The notes: generated by a model not told the origin, from the letters alone. A stretch of DNA of 35,795 bases from Oscillospiraceae bacterium (GCA_015066575.1 SVOD01000005.1:1-35795), one strand, 5' to 3'. Shown: positions 26,601 to 34,931, numbered from the stretch's first letter. Numbers and translations are program-made.

Positions 26601-29564
26601 ATAACCGCACAGAATACATCGTCCACATTAAGTGTTTACGGGCAAAAACAGCAAACAGGTACTTTACTTCTCGGCAAGCGCCACACGGTTTTAACGGACT
26701 TTGCGCAATACGGCGGTGTGGTTGACAGTGAAACGGGCTTTTTTGAATCCACTAAAAATTGCGTGATAAGCGGCGGTACCTTTAAAGCGGCTGTTTTGGT
26801 TTGTGACAGAGCCGCTATCCTCGGCGGCAATGCGACTATCGGCAATATGCCGCTCAACAAAAGTTTGCAACTCGCCTGGCAGCAAAAGAGTGACCGCATT
26901 CACTTTGATTCTTTAGAGAGCGAAAACACGAGCGTGGTTGCAAATCAGGCATTTTGCGATGAAAACGGCAATGTATATAAAGGCACCTTGAGCGCCGAGC
27001 AGGTCAGCGCGCTTCAGGGCAAAACGCTTATGCCGTATGTGGAGCATAATTATGCGGAGCCGGAGTGGGTTTGGTCGGATGAATACACCAATGCCGAGGC
27101 GGTATTTCGTTGCAAAGACTGCGAAGAAGAGCAAACCATCAGCGCAAAGGTAACATGGGAAGATGAAGGCAATAGCAGAACCGCTCATGCGGTATGCACA
27201 TTTAACGGTGATACTTACACCGACACACGCACCGTTAACATCATGTGGAATATCACCGTGGCTCAAACTGAACACGGCACAATCAGCGCCGATAAAGCGC
27301 ACGCAAAAGCAGGCGAACCGGTTTGCATTACCGCCACACCCGATGAAGGCTATGTGCTTGATGCCCTGGAGGTGAGCGATAGCGAAGGCGGTCACATTGA
27401 GGTTGAAAACAATAAATTTAAAATGCCGGAAAGCGATGTGAGCATCACGGCAAGCTTTAAGATAACCACGCATACGGTGCGCTGGGTTGCCGGCGCGCAA
27501 ACCCTCGAAACGGATGAAAATGTGCCTTACGGCACAACACCGGAATATAACGGCGCAACCCCTGCCTCGTATTTTGACGGCGAAGCCGAATATGTGTTTG
27601 CAGGCTGGTCCCCTGCCGTTGCACCTGTTACGGAGGATGCCGTTTATACCGCAACGTATGCCGCGAGCGGAAAAACCCGCGTACCCTACATCAATGAAAA
27701 CGGCACGCAAAGCATCGCAACGGCAGCAATACTTACCGGCAGCGAAACCGTGCTCGAAAGCGGCTGGTATGTGGCGCGTTCGGAAATCAACTATCAAGAC
27801 AAACTGAAGATTTCCGAGGGGGTTAAACTGATTCTTGCCGATGGTGCGCATTTGCGTGTGCATCACTTCGACTATGCCGATGCCAACAAACTTTGCACTC
27901 TGCGCGTATTTGCGCAATGCGGAAAAACCGGCAGCATGCAAATCCAACACAACAGCAGTTTGACGGGGATTGATATTTACGGTGGCAATGTTAACCTGCC
28001 GTTTATGCTTACAATGAGCGCAGGCTTTTATGCGGGCAATATAGAAATCGGAAATCTGTTTGTGCCGCAAGATGCCGGGAGCATTACACTCGGTTGTGCA
28101 AATGATGATGACCGCATTAAAATCGGCACCTTGAATAACGGTACCGTAGCGGTGGTGCAGGGGCAAACCCTGTATGACGGCAAGGCGCTTTACAGCGGCA
28201 GCCTCTCAAGTGCGCAAGTGAGCGCTCTCGACGGCAAGACACTGCGCAAAGCCCCTCGCTATACCGTGCGCTGGATGATAGGCGATACGCTTGCCGAAAC
28301 GGATGAAAATGTGCTTGTCACTTCCACCCCTTCTTTTGACAGCACCCTGCCTGCCACATACATTGAAGGGCAAACGCACTATTGCTTTAGCGGCTGGAGT
28401 GATGGCGAAAAGGTCTATGCACCCGATGCCTTACCCGCGGTAAGCGCGGATGTTACCTACACGGCGGTTTATACGCAAGGTGAGCATGACTACGGCGAAC
28501 CGGTTTGGAATTGGGCTGCCGATTGCAGCAGCGCCACTGCCGTGTTTACCTGTTCGCTTTGTCAGCGGTGCGAAGCAGTCGATGCCGTTGTCACACCGTT
28601 GGCGGACGGCAAAACCTATCGGGCAACGGCAATCTTTAACGGCGAAGAATACAGCAACACGAAAGAGATGGCTACCGTGCATCGCAACGGCGCGTCCCTC
28701 ACGCTTAATGACGGTGTAAGTCTCAATGTTTACCTCGATGCGGACTCTTACGGTTTGGAGGCAGGCAAAGCCGTCGTGAAGCTGACTTACAACCACAATG
28801 CGGATATCGGAAAAGAGAAGAATATCACGACGGATATCATCGCGCTTGGCGAAGCCGCCAAGTACATGAAAAGCGGTGATACCTACAGCGGCACCTACAA
28901 GTTTTCTTTCAGAATGGCACCGGCACAGTTTGCCGATGACATTACAATTGCGCTGTATGCGAGCGCCGAAGTGGCAGAGCCGGTCTTTACCGCGACCACC
29001 AATGTGAAGGCGAAGTGTGAGCAGGTGAAGACCCTTGCCGAGAAGAATGGCGCTTACGCTTCTCTCGCTGCTCTTTGCGCCGCGCTGGAAGATTACTGTA
29101 TCGCTTCTCAGGTCTACTTTGCTTATGATGCTCCGCAAGCACCGGCATACAATAACCTCGCTGTGACCACCATGGCGGCAGATGATATGGAAGTGCCGGA
29201 AACAAGCTTGGGCATTCCCGCAACCGGTTTCTCCTTTACGGTGGTTTCCGCTTTGGAAGTCAATATTTTCTATAGCGGCACCCTCAAGGTGCCGGGCGTG
29301 TCGATTGCTTCTGCCAAGGGCAGTGACAGCGTGCGTGCCGAAGTGACCGAGAAGGGTAACAGGAACTGTATCAATATCAAGGGTATTGCTTCCGGCAATA
29401 TGGATAACCTTGTGACAGTTAACACCACGGCAGGCGATGTTACGTTGGCGGCAACCAATATTGCAAAAGCCATCGCTGCAAGCACAAATAACACGGATTA
29501 TGCGAACCTTGCAAGAGCGCTGTATCTTTACAGTGTGCAGGCAAGCCGCTACTTTGGCTGTTAA
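23643..29564 (+). CDS. Giant secreted repeat protein, predicted right-handed beta-helix/AIGGG-repeat surface protein with bacterial-repeat (Flg_new-like) domains
   Basis: Signal peptide MHRFQKPLSILLAVIIALGAFTAIPFSAAAA after AGGAGG; many ITIENSTVTAESGDYGAAIGTGDE-type repeats; ITVAQTEHGTISADKAHAKAGEPVCITATPDEGYVLDALEV. Confidence 0.85.
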   Translation: MHRFQKPLSILLAVIIALGAFTAIPFSAAAATAVSYIERAWNPEAQTEQERILDTEKTCTDYTDWSDVTGTSLAPGWYVVSKNCTVGSRMIVASGEVHLILCDGVTMNLQKGINIKADGSLYIYGQANDTGKIYANIHFSDGTYDHECALIGGVKGEDCGNITIYGGTIDLTYLSGTGACIGGAEGRGGGMTRIYGGHVTCQQQAGSGAAIGGGYHGPASRFELEAIQIYGGDIDAKSWGGASIGSGIEGNSGKDGIGIYGGTIKAQCSTGAGIGGGERGKNGPIHIYGGDINTVAYAEGYTGAGIGSGLEQNQGGTIDISGGVVVATSRNGAGIGAGKEASASQINISGGTIVASSTEGGAGIGGGADGGNGGTIHIENANVFACSSNYNSMADATDDILKCLNKTNPNPSDHGESVVGVFLGLLALIVDGFGADQSGCGIGGGSCGGSVSSITIQNSNVTAKSGNYSAAIGSGEEGDIDTITIENSTVTAESGDYGAAIGTGDEADNKVTIDIKNSTIDAASGDDAAAIGTGNEVDSAPDITITDSKVTANGGEYAASIGGGDDVSGGNITIDHSTVIADRALYYYLEEPHDEMSIREHRNCDGAGIGGGEDGHGGTIVIQNNSNVTVHGGPYAAGIGGGDNGDGGDITIRESTVKAYGGTDAAGIGGGEGGDGGNITIINSDIYAEGKSYGAGIGNGEDGDKTDIKIRGSNNKVEAIAGSDGKAVAIGQGGNGIFYPYSITRSFDPTLLCDAGSDKSHTARYHGDDRYTAAKVAKYMYLFPCEHNNRKWVYDSDTLHVPQCTECELRIYSGAGYHDWDENNICTVCGCSAVMREITFVEQDANGNQVTFKQSGPVSGTIKAPVSTHAPEGMEFVCWSESGAYYAGAGEDIGVSNRERTFEAVYLPVTQATYIDRDGAEKTVTARRLTHTNLELTAGRYVVESNIQSRNAMTISGDVELILADGATFSFYQGFDYYDLDHIDCLITAQNTSSTLSVYGQKQQTGTLLLGKRHTVLTDFAQYGGVVDSETGFFESTKNCVISGGTFKAAVLVCDRAAILGGNATIGNMPLNKSLQLAWQQKSDRIHFDSLESENTSVVANQAFCDENGNVYKGTLSAEQVSALQGKTLMPYVEHNYAEPEWVWSDEYTNAEAVFRCKDCEEEQTISAKVTWEDEGNSRTAHAVCTFNGDTYTDTRTVNIMWNITVAQTEHGTISADKAHAKAGEPVCITATPDEGYVLDALEVSDSEGGHIEVENNKFKMPESDVSITASFKITTHTVRWVAGAQTLETDENVPYGTTPEYNGATPASYFDGEAEYVFAGWSPAVAPVTEDAVYTATYAASGKTRVPYINENGTQSIATAAILTGSETVLESGWYVARSEINYQDKLKISEGVKLILADGAHLRVHHFDYADANKLCTLRVFAQCGKTGSMQIQHNSSLTGIDIYGGNVNLPFMLTMSAGFYAGNIEIGNLFVPQDAGSITLGCANDDDRIKIGTLNNGTVAVVQGQTLYDGKALYSGSLSSAQVSALDGKTLRKAPRYTVRWMIGDTLAETDENVLVTSTPSFDSTLPATYIEGQTHYCFSGWSDGEKVYAPDALPAVSADVTYTAVYTQGEHDYGEPVWNWAADCSSATAVFTCSLCQRCEAVDAVVTPLADGKTYRATAIFNGEEYSNTKEMATVHRNGASLTLNDGVSLNVYLDADSYGLEAGKAVVKLTYNHNADIGKEKNITTDIIALGEAAKYMKSGDTYSGTYKFSFRMAPAQFADDITIALYASAEVAEPVFTATTNVKAKCEQVKTLAEKNGAYASLAALCAALEDYCIASQVYFAYDAPQAPAYNNLAVTTMAADDMEVPETSLGIPATGFSFTVVSALEVNIFYSGTLKVPGVSIASAKGSDSVRAEVTEKGNRNCINIKGIASGNMDNLVTVNTTAGDVTLAATNIAKAIAASTNNTDYANLARALYLYSVQASRYFGC

Positions 29565-29630
29565 ACAGAAACAAGAACTGCCCCGCGCGGGGAACACATT
29601 TTTCAGGGAAAAAGACGATAGAGGGAGAAG

Positions 29631-29705
29631 GAAGGCACTGCCCGCTTTGGTACCGAAGTGAGTCGCAATTCCGCAGCGGGAGGTAAGGGCACGGTGAAGT
29701 CCGCG
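29631..29705 (+). pseudogene. Remnant of an FkbM-type methyltransferase coding segment
   Basis: EGTARFGTEVSRNSAAGGKG here vs EATARFGAEASRNSAVGVKG in the intact gene (23181-23240); nucleotide similarity visible; no surrounding intact ORF. Confidence 0.65.
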
Positions 29706-29864
29706 GATGAAGCCATTTGCGTGGTGTGCATGTGGTGTTTTAGTTACACAAAAGTCGAGGTCGGGATATTTATACACGAATATAATGGGGCAGAAAATGC
29801 TGAAATCGAAATATAAACCGAGATTTCTTTTAAATATTGCTCTTAAAGGTTGGAAAGTAAAAAA

Positions 29865-31364
29865 GTGGATAGAATTGTTGATGCAACAAAATATGTTGTT
29901 TTAGATGTTGAAACTAATGGTTTATCATCCCTAAAGGATGATTTATTATCTATTACTTTTTTTAAGCCAGATGATAGCAAAATCTATAATCGTTTTTTGC
30001 CCTTGGAATTTGATTCGTTAGTATGGACTACTCGTTATAACGGAATAACCAAAAAGGATTTAGATAATAAAGAACCTTTAACACAAGATGAGTTTGATGA
30101 ATTAATACGAGATTTTGAGTTGGAAAAAAGGATTATCTTAACATATGGTTCTCTGGATGAAAAATTTATAAGAAATTATTTAAAGAGAAAAAGAATAGAG
30201 GGATTTGAAAAACTTTCTTTTTACAATTTTAAGCATGATATAATATCAAGTGGTTTTTCAGGAGGAATTGTCACAAAGGATAATTTGTGCAAGATGTTTG
30301 AAATTGGTAATGTACAAGAGGTTCATAGCGGGTTAAATGACTGTTTATTGGAATGGCAATTATTTGAAGCCATTTATGGCAAAAAGTTGATTGTTTTTGG
30401 AGATAGAGTATATGAATTTAGCGAAGATTATATTATTCCTGCAAAATATCTGCATACTTATCCTAATATTAGATACTGCGTTAATGATTTGCCTAAAATT
30501 AAATATAAAAACTTCATTGTAAAAAAGTTTGAAATAATAATTGAAGAAAAAAACGCTAACTATTGTGGCATAAGTGCTGACCAGCTCGAAAGTCTGATAG
30601 AACAAGAAATATCCCAAGAAGACCGATCTTTTGAGTACACTAAGTGTTTAAAAGAAAACAATCGCAGAATTAGCTTTATTGGCATATTACCTCATAATAT
30701 GTATTACGGAGCAGATAATACAGATGATTATGATAATAGCGACTTTCAAACAAGTTTTAACGACTTAACAACCGAAAAGAAAAATGAGATTATCAATAAT
30801 AAATCAATAATAGAAAATCAAGATTATTCTTATCTTGAGACACAAAACATTTCAAAGGAAAAGATTAAATCTAAGATATCGCCTGTAACTCAGTTCATAA
30901 AACAAGAAATATTTAATAATAATGATGTCATTTCTGGGGAAACTGTTTTTAATAAAGAGGGCAATGTTGTGGCAGTGTGTAATTTGTCTTCGGATAACGC
31001 AGTATTGTTTTTTAAGACTGATTTTAAAGATGTCAATTATGATAAATATCCTCTATATTATCAGTCTATGGGAAGGGATATTTTTTTACTTTCAATATCA
31101 AAAGAGAACAACAATGGCATAATTGAATTCGTGTTTTATAAAGTAACGGAAGCTCAACTCAAAGATGCAGCAAGTGATTTGGCAGAGAGAAAGCATAATT
31201 TTGAAAAATCTTTAAATAACAAAAACATTAGTGTTATAGATTATATTAATTGTCAACAACCAATAACTCTGCTGTGCAAAAAATGTGGCAATACTTGGAC
31301 AGCGTCCTATAGCACTATAAAAAAGAATAGTAGTTGTAGATTTTGTGATGCAAAAAAAGTATGA
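29865..31364 (+). CDS. DEDDh (DnaQ-like) exonuclease-domain protein with C-terminal Cys4 zinc ribbon
   Basis: VVLDVETNGLSS (DxE), TYGSLDEKFIRNYL (D), VQEVHSGLNDCLLEWQLF (HxxxxD), C-terminal CKKCGNTW...CRFC; GTG start 29865 preferred (TTG 29850 possible); visibly A+T-rich. Confidence 0.75.
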   Translation: MDRIVDATKYVVLDVETNGLSSLKDDLLSITFFKPDDSKIYNRFLPLEFDSLVWTTRYNGITKKDLDNKEPLTQDEFDELIRDFELEKRIILTYGSLDEKFIRNYLKRKRIEGFEKLSFYNFKHDIISSGFSGGIVTKDNLCKMFEIGNVQEVHSGLNDCLLEWQLFEAIYGKKLIVFGDRVYEFSEDYIIPAKYLHTYPNIRYCVNDLPKIKYKNFIVKKFEIIIEEKNANYCGISADQLESLIEQEISQEDRSFEYTKCLKENNRRISFIGILPHNMYYGADNTDDYDNSDFQTSFNDLTTEKKNEIINNKSIIENQDYSYLETQNISKEKIKSKISPVTQFIKQEIFNNNDVISGETVFNKEGNVVAVCNLSSDNAVLFFKTDFKDVNYDKYPLYYQSMGRDIFLLSISKENNNGIIEFVFYKVTEAQLKDAASDLAERKHNFEKSLNNKNISVIDYINCQQPITLLCKKCGNTWTASYSTIKKNSSCRFCDAKKV

Positions 31365-31428
31365 AGCAAGAAAGAGAACAACGCATGAGTTATTACCTTG
31401 ATCACATGCAATGAATGAAGGTTTACAA

Positions 31429-31481
31429 GAAAGGGGACGGTTCTATTTCTCGCAAAGCAAGAAGCAGAACCGTCCCCTTTC
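31429..31481. repeat. Perfect 16-bp inverted repeat GAAAGGGGACGGTTCT...AGAACCGTCCCCTTTC (REP-like or terminator)
   Basis: Direct reading. Confidence 0.85.
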
Positions 31482-31505
31482 ACCTCGGCGTTGTCACACC
31501 GTAAA

Positions 31506-31559
31506 AATGCGGAATGCGGAGTGCGGAATTCAGAATTAAATGTGGCGCGCACAGCGCGC
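31506..31559 (+). repeat. Composite: period-7 array (aatgcgg/aatgcgg/agtgcgg/aattcag/aattaaa) + TGTG + GCGCGC-ACA-GCGCGC hairpin
   Basis: Direct reading. Confidence 0.87.
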
Positions 31560-31664
31560 TTTCTTTTTTTATTCCCGATTTTTCGATAGTTGTCGCAAAG
31601 GCTTTTCTGTTGCATAAATTTGCGCTACAATGATATAATAGAGCCAAAACGAAAGGGTAAAAAA

Positions 31665-32381
31665 ATGAAAATTTGTATTTGTGAAGATATTGCCGCGCAA
31701 GCGCAGCAGCTGCGCGCGCTCATAGATGAGTACTTTGCCGCAAAGGCTTGCGACGTGCAGGTGAGTGCGTTTGAGAGCGCGGAAGCGCTGCTTGCCGGCG
31801 ATGCTGCAAAAGAGAATGCTATTTTCTTTGTGGATATAGAGCTCGGTGCGCTCAGCGGGTTGGAGCTTATCCGCGCCATTAGAGAGCAAAACCGGGCGGC
31901 GCTGTTTATTGTTGTCACCGCCTACCACCGCTATTTAGATGATGCGATGGATTTAAAAGCTTTGCGTTACCTGGACAAGCCGGTAGAAAAAGAGCGCCTG
32001 TTTTCGGCGCTCGACAAGGCGCTGCAAGAGTTTGGGCAAGGCACAGTAGAAATCAAAGGCAAAAACAACAGAACCTATCGCATCAAAAAGGCGGACATCA
32101 TCTACGTCGAGTCAAAATTCAAAAAAACCTTTGTGTGCACGGTCGATAACACCATCGAAACCAATCTGCCGCTCAAAGAGATTAAAGAAATGCTTGCTTC
32201 GCCGGACTTTATTGTGCCCCACGCTTCTTTTGTGCTCAACAAAAACTATATTGTGCGCTTTGAGCGCACGGCTATTGCAGTGCGTGAAAACATGAAAACC
32301 GTTTCTATTCCCGTCTCGCCAAAAAGGCAGGCGGAAGTCAGAAAGCAGGTATTGTTTGAAGCGCGCGGCGGGGATTGTTAG
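31665..32381 (+). CDS. LytTR-family response regulator (AgrA/VirR-like)
   Basis: Receiver FFVDIELGALSGLELIRAIRE, ALRYLDKPV; LytTR domain IIYVESKFKKTFVCTVDNTIETNLPLKEIKEML...FVLNKNYIVRFER. Confidence 0.92.
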   Translation: MKICICEDIAAQAQQLRALIDEYFAAKACDVQVSAFESAEALLAGDAAKENAIFFVDIELGALSGLELIRAIREQNRAALFIVVTAYHRYLDDAMDLKALRYLDKPVEKERLFSALDKALQEFGQGTVEIKGKNNRTYRIKKADIIYVESKFKKTFVCTVDNTIETNLPLKEIKEMLASPDFIVPHASFVLNKNYIVRFERTAIAVRENMKTVSIPVSPKRQAEVRKQVLFEARGGDC

Positions 32382-32390
32382 GAGGTAAAA

Positions 32391-33692
32391 ATGGGAACTA
32401 CTATTATTAATATCGTACTTTACCTGTTGCAAGCGCTCTTTTTCTATTACTACTGCAACAGCATTTTTAACAGCAAATATAAGAAGAGCACGCGGCTTTT
32501 ATGGATTTTGTTAGGGTTTACGGTTCTGTTTTTCGTATTCCTTTTGGGTAAGATATATATCAACGCACCGGTCATTGTGTTGACAATTTTCTTAATTGTG
32601 TATTTTGTGTATGGGCAAAGTGTGTTGAGCGCTCTCTTTCAAGGGGTGTTATATCTTGCCTTATTAGCGGGAACCGAGTATATATCTATACCGCTTGTTA
32701 ACATTCTTTATAAATTGTATGACACGGATTTTCACGATGATTTTCACGGCTACCTGTTTGTGGTGTTAATCAGCAAGACCCTTCAATTTGTTTGTATGAT
32801 GCTCTTAATCTGGATTTTTAATCGCAATAAGAGCAACTCCGTCAGCAAAAAAGGCATGATTTTAACCTTAACGGTTCCCCTTTCCAACATTGCGATATTA
32901 ACAATGGTCGAGTATATTTCCCGCAAGACGCAATATAATCGGGAAATGAACATTGTTTGGGGCATTATCGCGGGGCTTTTGCTGTTACTGACATTTCTTC
33001 TGCTGTATAATCGCAGCTATCTGGTGCGGCAGGCGGATAAAATCAGTGAACTGACCCTCGAAAAACAAAAGCGGGAGTTAGATGAGCAGTATTTTTCCAT
33101 CATCGAAAAGAAAAATGACGATATGCAAATATTGGCGCATGATTTTAAAAACCATTTAGCCACCATCCGCAATATGGACTCTTTGGAAGAAGCGGATGAC
33201 TATATTGATAAAATATACCCGGCGATTGAAAAATTCAACACCATTGGTGTAAGTAAAAATAAAACCTTGGATTTGATTTTGAGTAAGTATGTTTCTTTGT
33301 GTGAAATCAAAAATGTTGAGTTTTCCTTTGATGTCAAAACCGCCAATCTTCACCAACTCGACAGTGTGGATTTGACCGCACTGCTCAATAACCTGTTAGA
33401 CAACGCGGTGGAAGCCGCCGCACAGAGCGCGGAAAAAAAGATTACTTTGGTGCTCAAGCAGCAAAGTGACTATATGGATGCGCTTTTGCTGCACAACAGC
33501 TGCGACAGCGCGCCGCAGGAAAATGCCGGCAACTTAATCTCCCGCAAAGCCGACAAAGAAGCCCACGGCTTCGGCACCAAAAGCATTCGCAAAATCGCCG
33601 AAAAATACGGCGGCATTTACGATTGGCAATATGATGAAAAGGCACACCTTTTCACCACATCGATTTTGTTTGCAAGAGAGCAAAAGCGGTGA
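32391..33692 (+). CDS. GHKL-type sensor histidine kinase (AgrC-like)
   Basis: Multiple N-terminal TM segments; ILAHDFKNHLATIRNM H-box; LTALLNNLLDNAVEAA N-box; AHGFGTKSIRKIAEKYGGIYDWQYDE G-box. Confidence 0.92.
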   Translation: MGTTIINIVLYLLQALFFYYYCNSIFNSKYKKSTRLLWILLGFTVLFFVFLLGKIYINAPVIVLTIFLIVYFVYGQSVLSALFQGVLYLALLAGTEYISIPLVNILYKLYDTDFHDDFHGYLFVVLISKTLQFVCMMLLIWIFNRNKSNSVSKKGMILTLTVPLSNIAILTMVEYISRKTQYNREMNIVWGIIAGLLLLLTFLLLYNRSYLVRQADKISELTLEKQKRELDEQYFSIIEKKNDDMQILAHDFKNHLATIRNMDSLEEADDYIDKIYPAIEKFNTIGVSKNKTLDLILSKYVSLCEIKNVEFSFDVKTANLHQLDSVDLTALLNNLLDNAVEAAAQSAEKKITLVLKQQSDYMDALLLHNSCDSAPQENAGNLISRKADKEAHGFGTKSIRKIAEKYGGIYDWQYDEKAHLFTTSILFAREQKR

Positions 33693-33718
33693 TGTTTCGG
33701 TCACAATGAATAAAAACC

Positions 33719-33755
33719 ACCTTCAGCCGAACAGGCACGAAGGTGGTTTTTTATC
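33719..33755 (+). terminator. Terminator after the histidine kinase
   Basis: AACCACCTTC-agccgaacaggcac-GAAGGTGGTT followed by TTTT. Confidence 0.85.
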
Positions 33756-33784
33756 TAATCAAGTGCGAATGTGTCGCCCTTCAC

Positions 33785-33889
33785 ATTTGCAAAGCAAATA
33801 TATCACTCCCGCAGGGAATATCACATTTTGCTTAGCAAAAGATATCACTCGTGCTTTGCACGAATATTACTGCAATGGTCTGTGACCAT
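33785..33889. repeat. Array of triloop hairpins separated by ATATCAC/ATATTAC spacers
   Basis: ATTTGC-AAA-GCAAAT | ATATCAC | TCCC-GCA-GGGA | ATATCAC | ATTTTGC-TTA-GCAAAA(G) | ATATCAC | TCGTGC-TTT-GCACGA | ATATTAC | tgca | ATGGTC-TGT-GACCAT. Confidence 0.92.
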
Positions 33890-33891
33890 GT

Positions 33892-33934
33892 AAAAAGGGA
33901 CGCTTCTTGTTTACACATAGAAACGTCCCTTTTT
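33892..33934. terminator. Inverted repeat/terminator AAAAAGGGACG...CGTCCCTTTTT
   Basis: Direct reading; T-tract on both strands. Confidence 0.75.
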
Positions 33935-33969
33935 TATGTCTTATTTGAGGTTATCTGTCCGCAACCATA

Positions 33970-34749
33970 TCAGTTTTTTACAGATTCCCGCATAACGGCA
34001 AACACCTCTCTTGTGTAATACACGGGCACCAAATACCCGGGCGTATCGGCATTGAGTGCGGCAGCCGTTAAACCGTTGCGCGCGCAAATCATGGCGGCGC
34101 GTTTTTGATGGAAATCACTCGTCGCCACGGCGACTTGTTCCGAAAGCGCGTTGGCTCGAATGATTTTTAGCGAATTTCCGATGTTTTCATCGGTGTTTGT
34201 GGAGGTCTCCTCCAAATAAAGGCGCTCGGGGGCAATTCCCTTTTGCGTGAGAATGTCATAGATACACCGCGCCTCGGAAATATCCTCATCCGCGCCCTGA
34301 CCGCCGCTGCAAATTGCCACAGCCTCGGGGTGGTCTGCAAGGTAGTTATAAGCGGCATCAATGCGCCTGCCGAGCATCAGGCTCGGGGTGCTGCCGCGCA
34401 CCTGGCAACCGAGAATGATAACCGTCGTCTGCTCTTTTGCCACATTCTTCTGTGCCTTGACAATCACGCCGAGAGTGCCGGCAAACGCGGCGCCTGCCGC
34501 AAGCACCAACGCCAGACACAGGCTCAGAATGACCTTGCCGATTTTTAACTGCCACAGTGCCCCGATTCCCTTGAGAATAAAGGGCAGGAACAGCCCGGCG
34601 GCAATCAGCGCAATGCCTCCTGCCAAGCCCAAAACAGTCGCAAAGTTGATGATGTGCCGCGGCACCTGCAGCCGAAATAAATATAACACCAGCACACCGG
34701 CGCCGATGAGTAAAACGGATATTACGATTTTCATCATTTTTCTCGCCAT
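33970..34749 (-). CDS. Membrane-anchored DUF218 (YdcF/SanA-like) protein
   Basis: N-terminal TM helices, TVIILGCQVRGSTPSLMLGRRIDAAYNYLADHPEAVAICSGGQGADEDISEARCIYDIL. Confidence 0.88.
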   Translation of the reverse strand: MARKMMKIVISVLLIGAGVLVLYLFRLQVPRHIINFATVLGLAGGIALIAAGLFLPFILKGIGALWQLKIGKVILSLCLALVLAAGAAFAGTLGVIVKAQKNVAKEQTTVIILGCQVRGSTPSLMLGRRIDAAYNYLADHPEAVAICSGGQGADEDISEARCIYDILTQKGIAPERLYLEETSTNTDENIGNSLKIIRANALSEQVAVATSDFHQKRAAMICARNGLTAAALNADTPGYLVPVYYTREVFAVMRESVKN

Positions 34750-34830
34750 AATGTTTTCTCCCTTTCGATGAATGTAACCATTCTCTCAAACAGGAGTGAA
34801 TTGGAAATAAAGATTGTTTAAACAGTTTGT

Positions 34831-34875
34831 AAATAAGGATTTGTCGCGCTCTCAGAGCGCGCAAATCCTTGTTTG
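34831..34875. repeat. Inverted repeat AAATAAGGATTTG-T-CGCGCTC-TCA-GAGCGCG-CAAATCCTTGTTTG (copy D)
   Basis: Direct reading; nearly identical to copy A with a different loop. Confidence 0.9.
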
Positions 34876-34880
34876 TGCAG

Positions 34881-34931
34881 TCAGCGGTCAGCGGTCAGCA
34901 GTTAGCGAATGGTGGCGTTGCTATGCAACGC
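34881..34931 (+). repeat. Composite: period-7 array (tcagcgg/tcagcgg/tcagcag/ttagcga) + GGTG + GCGTTGC-TAT-GCAACGC hairpin
   Basis: Direct reading. Confidence 0.87.

Noticed and set aside
26913-28166. 417-aa minus-strand ORF (also 28431-29777, 24918-25535, 15764-16432, 19703-20074)
   Set aside because: Antisense to long repeat-protein CDSs with signal peptides and RBSs; low-complexity shadow ORFs caused by codon bias.
33785-33889. CRISPR array
   Set aside because: The constant part is only 7 bp, the variable parts are palindromic hairpins, and there are no cas genes.
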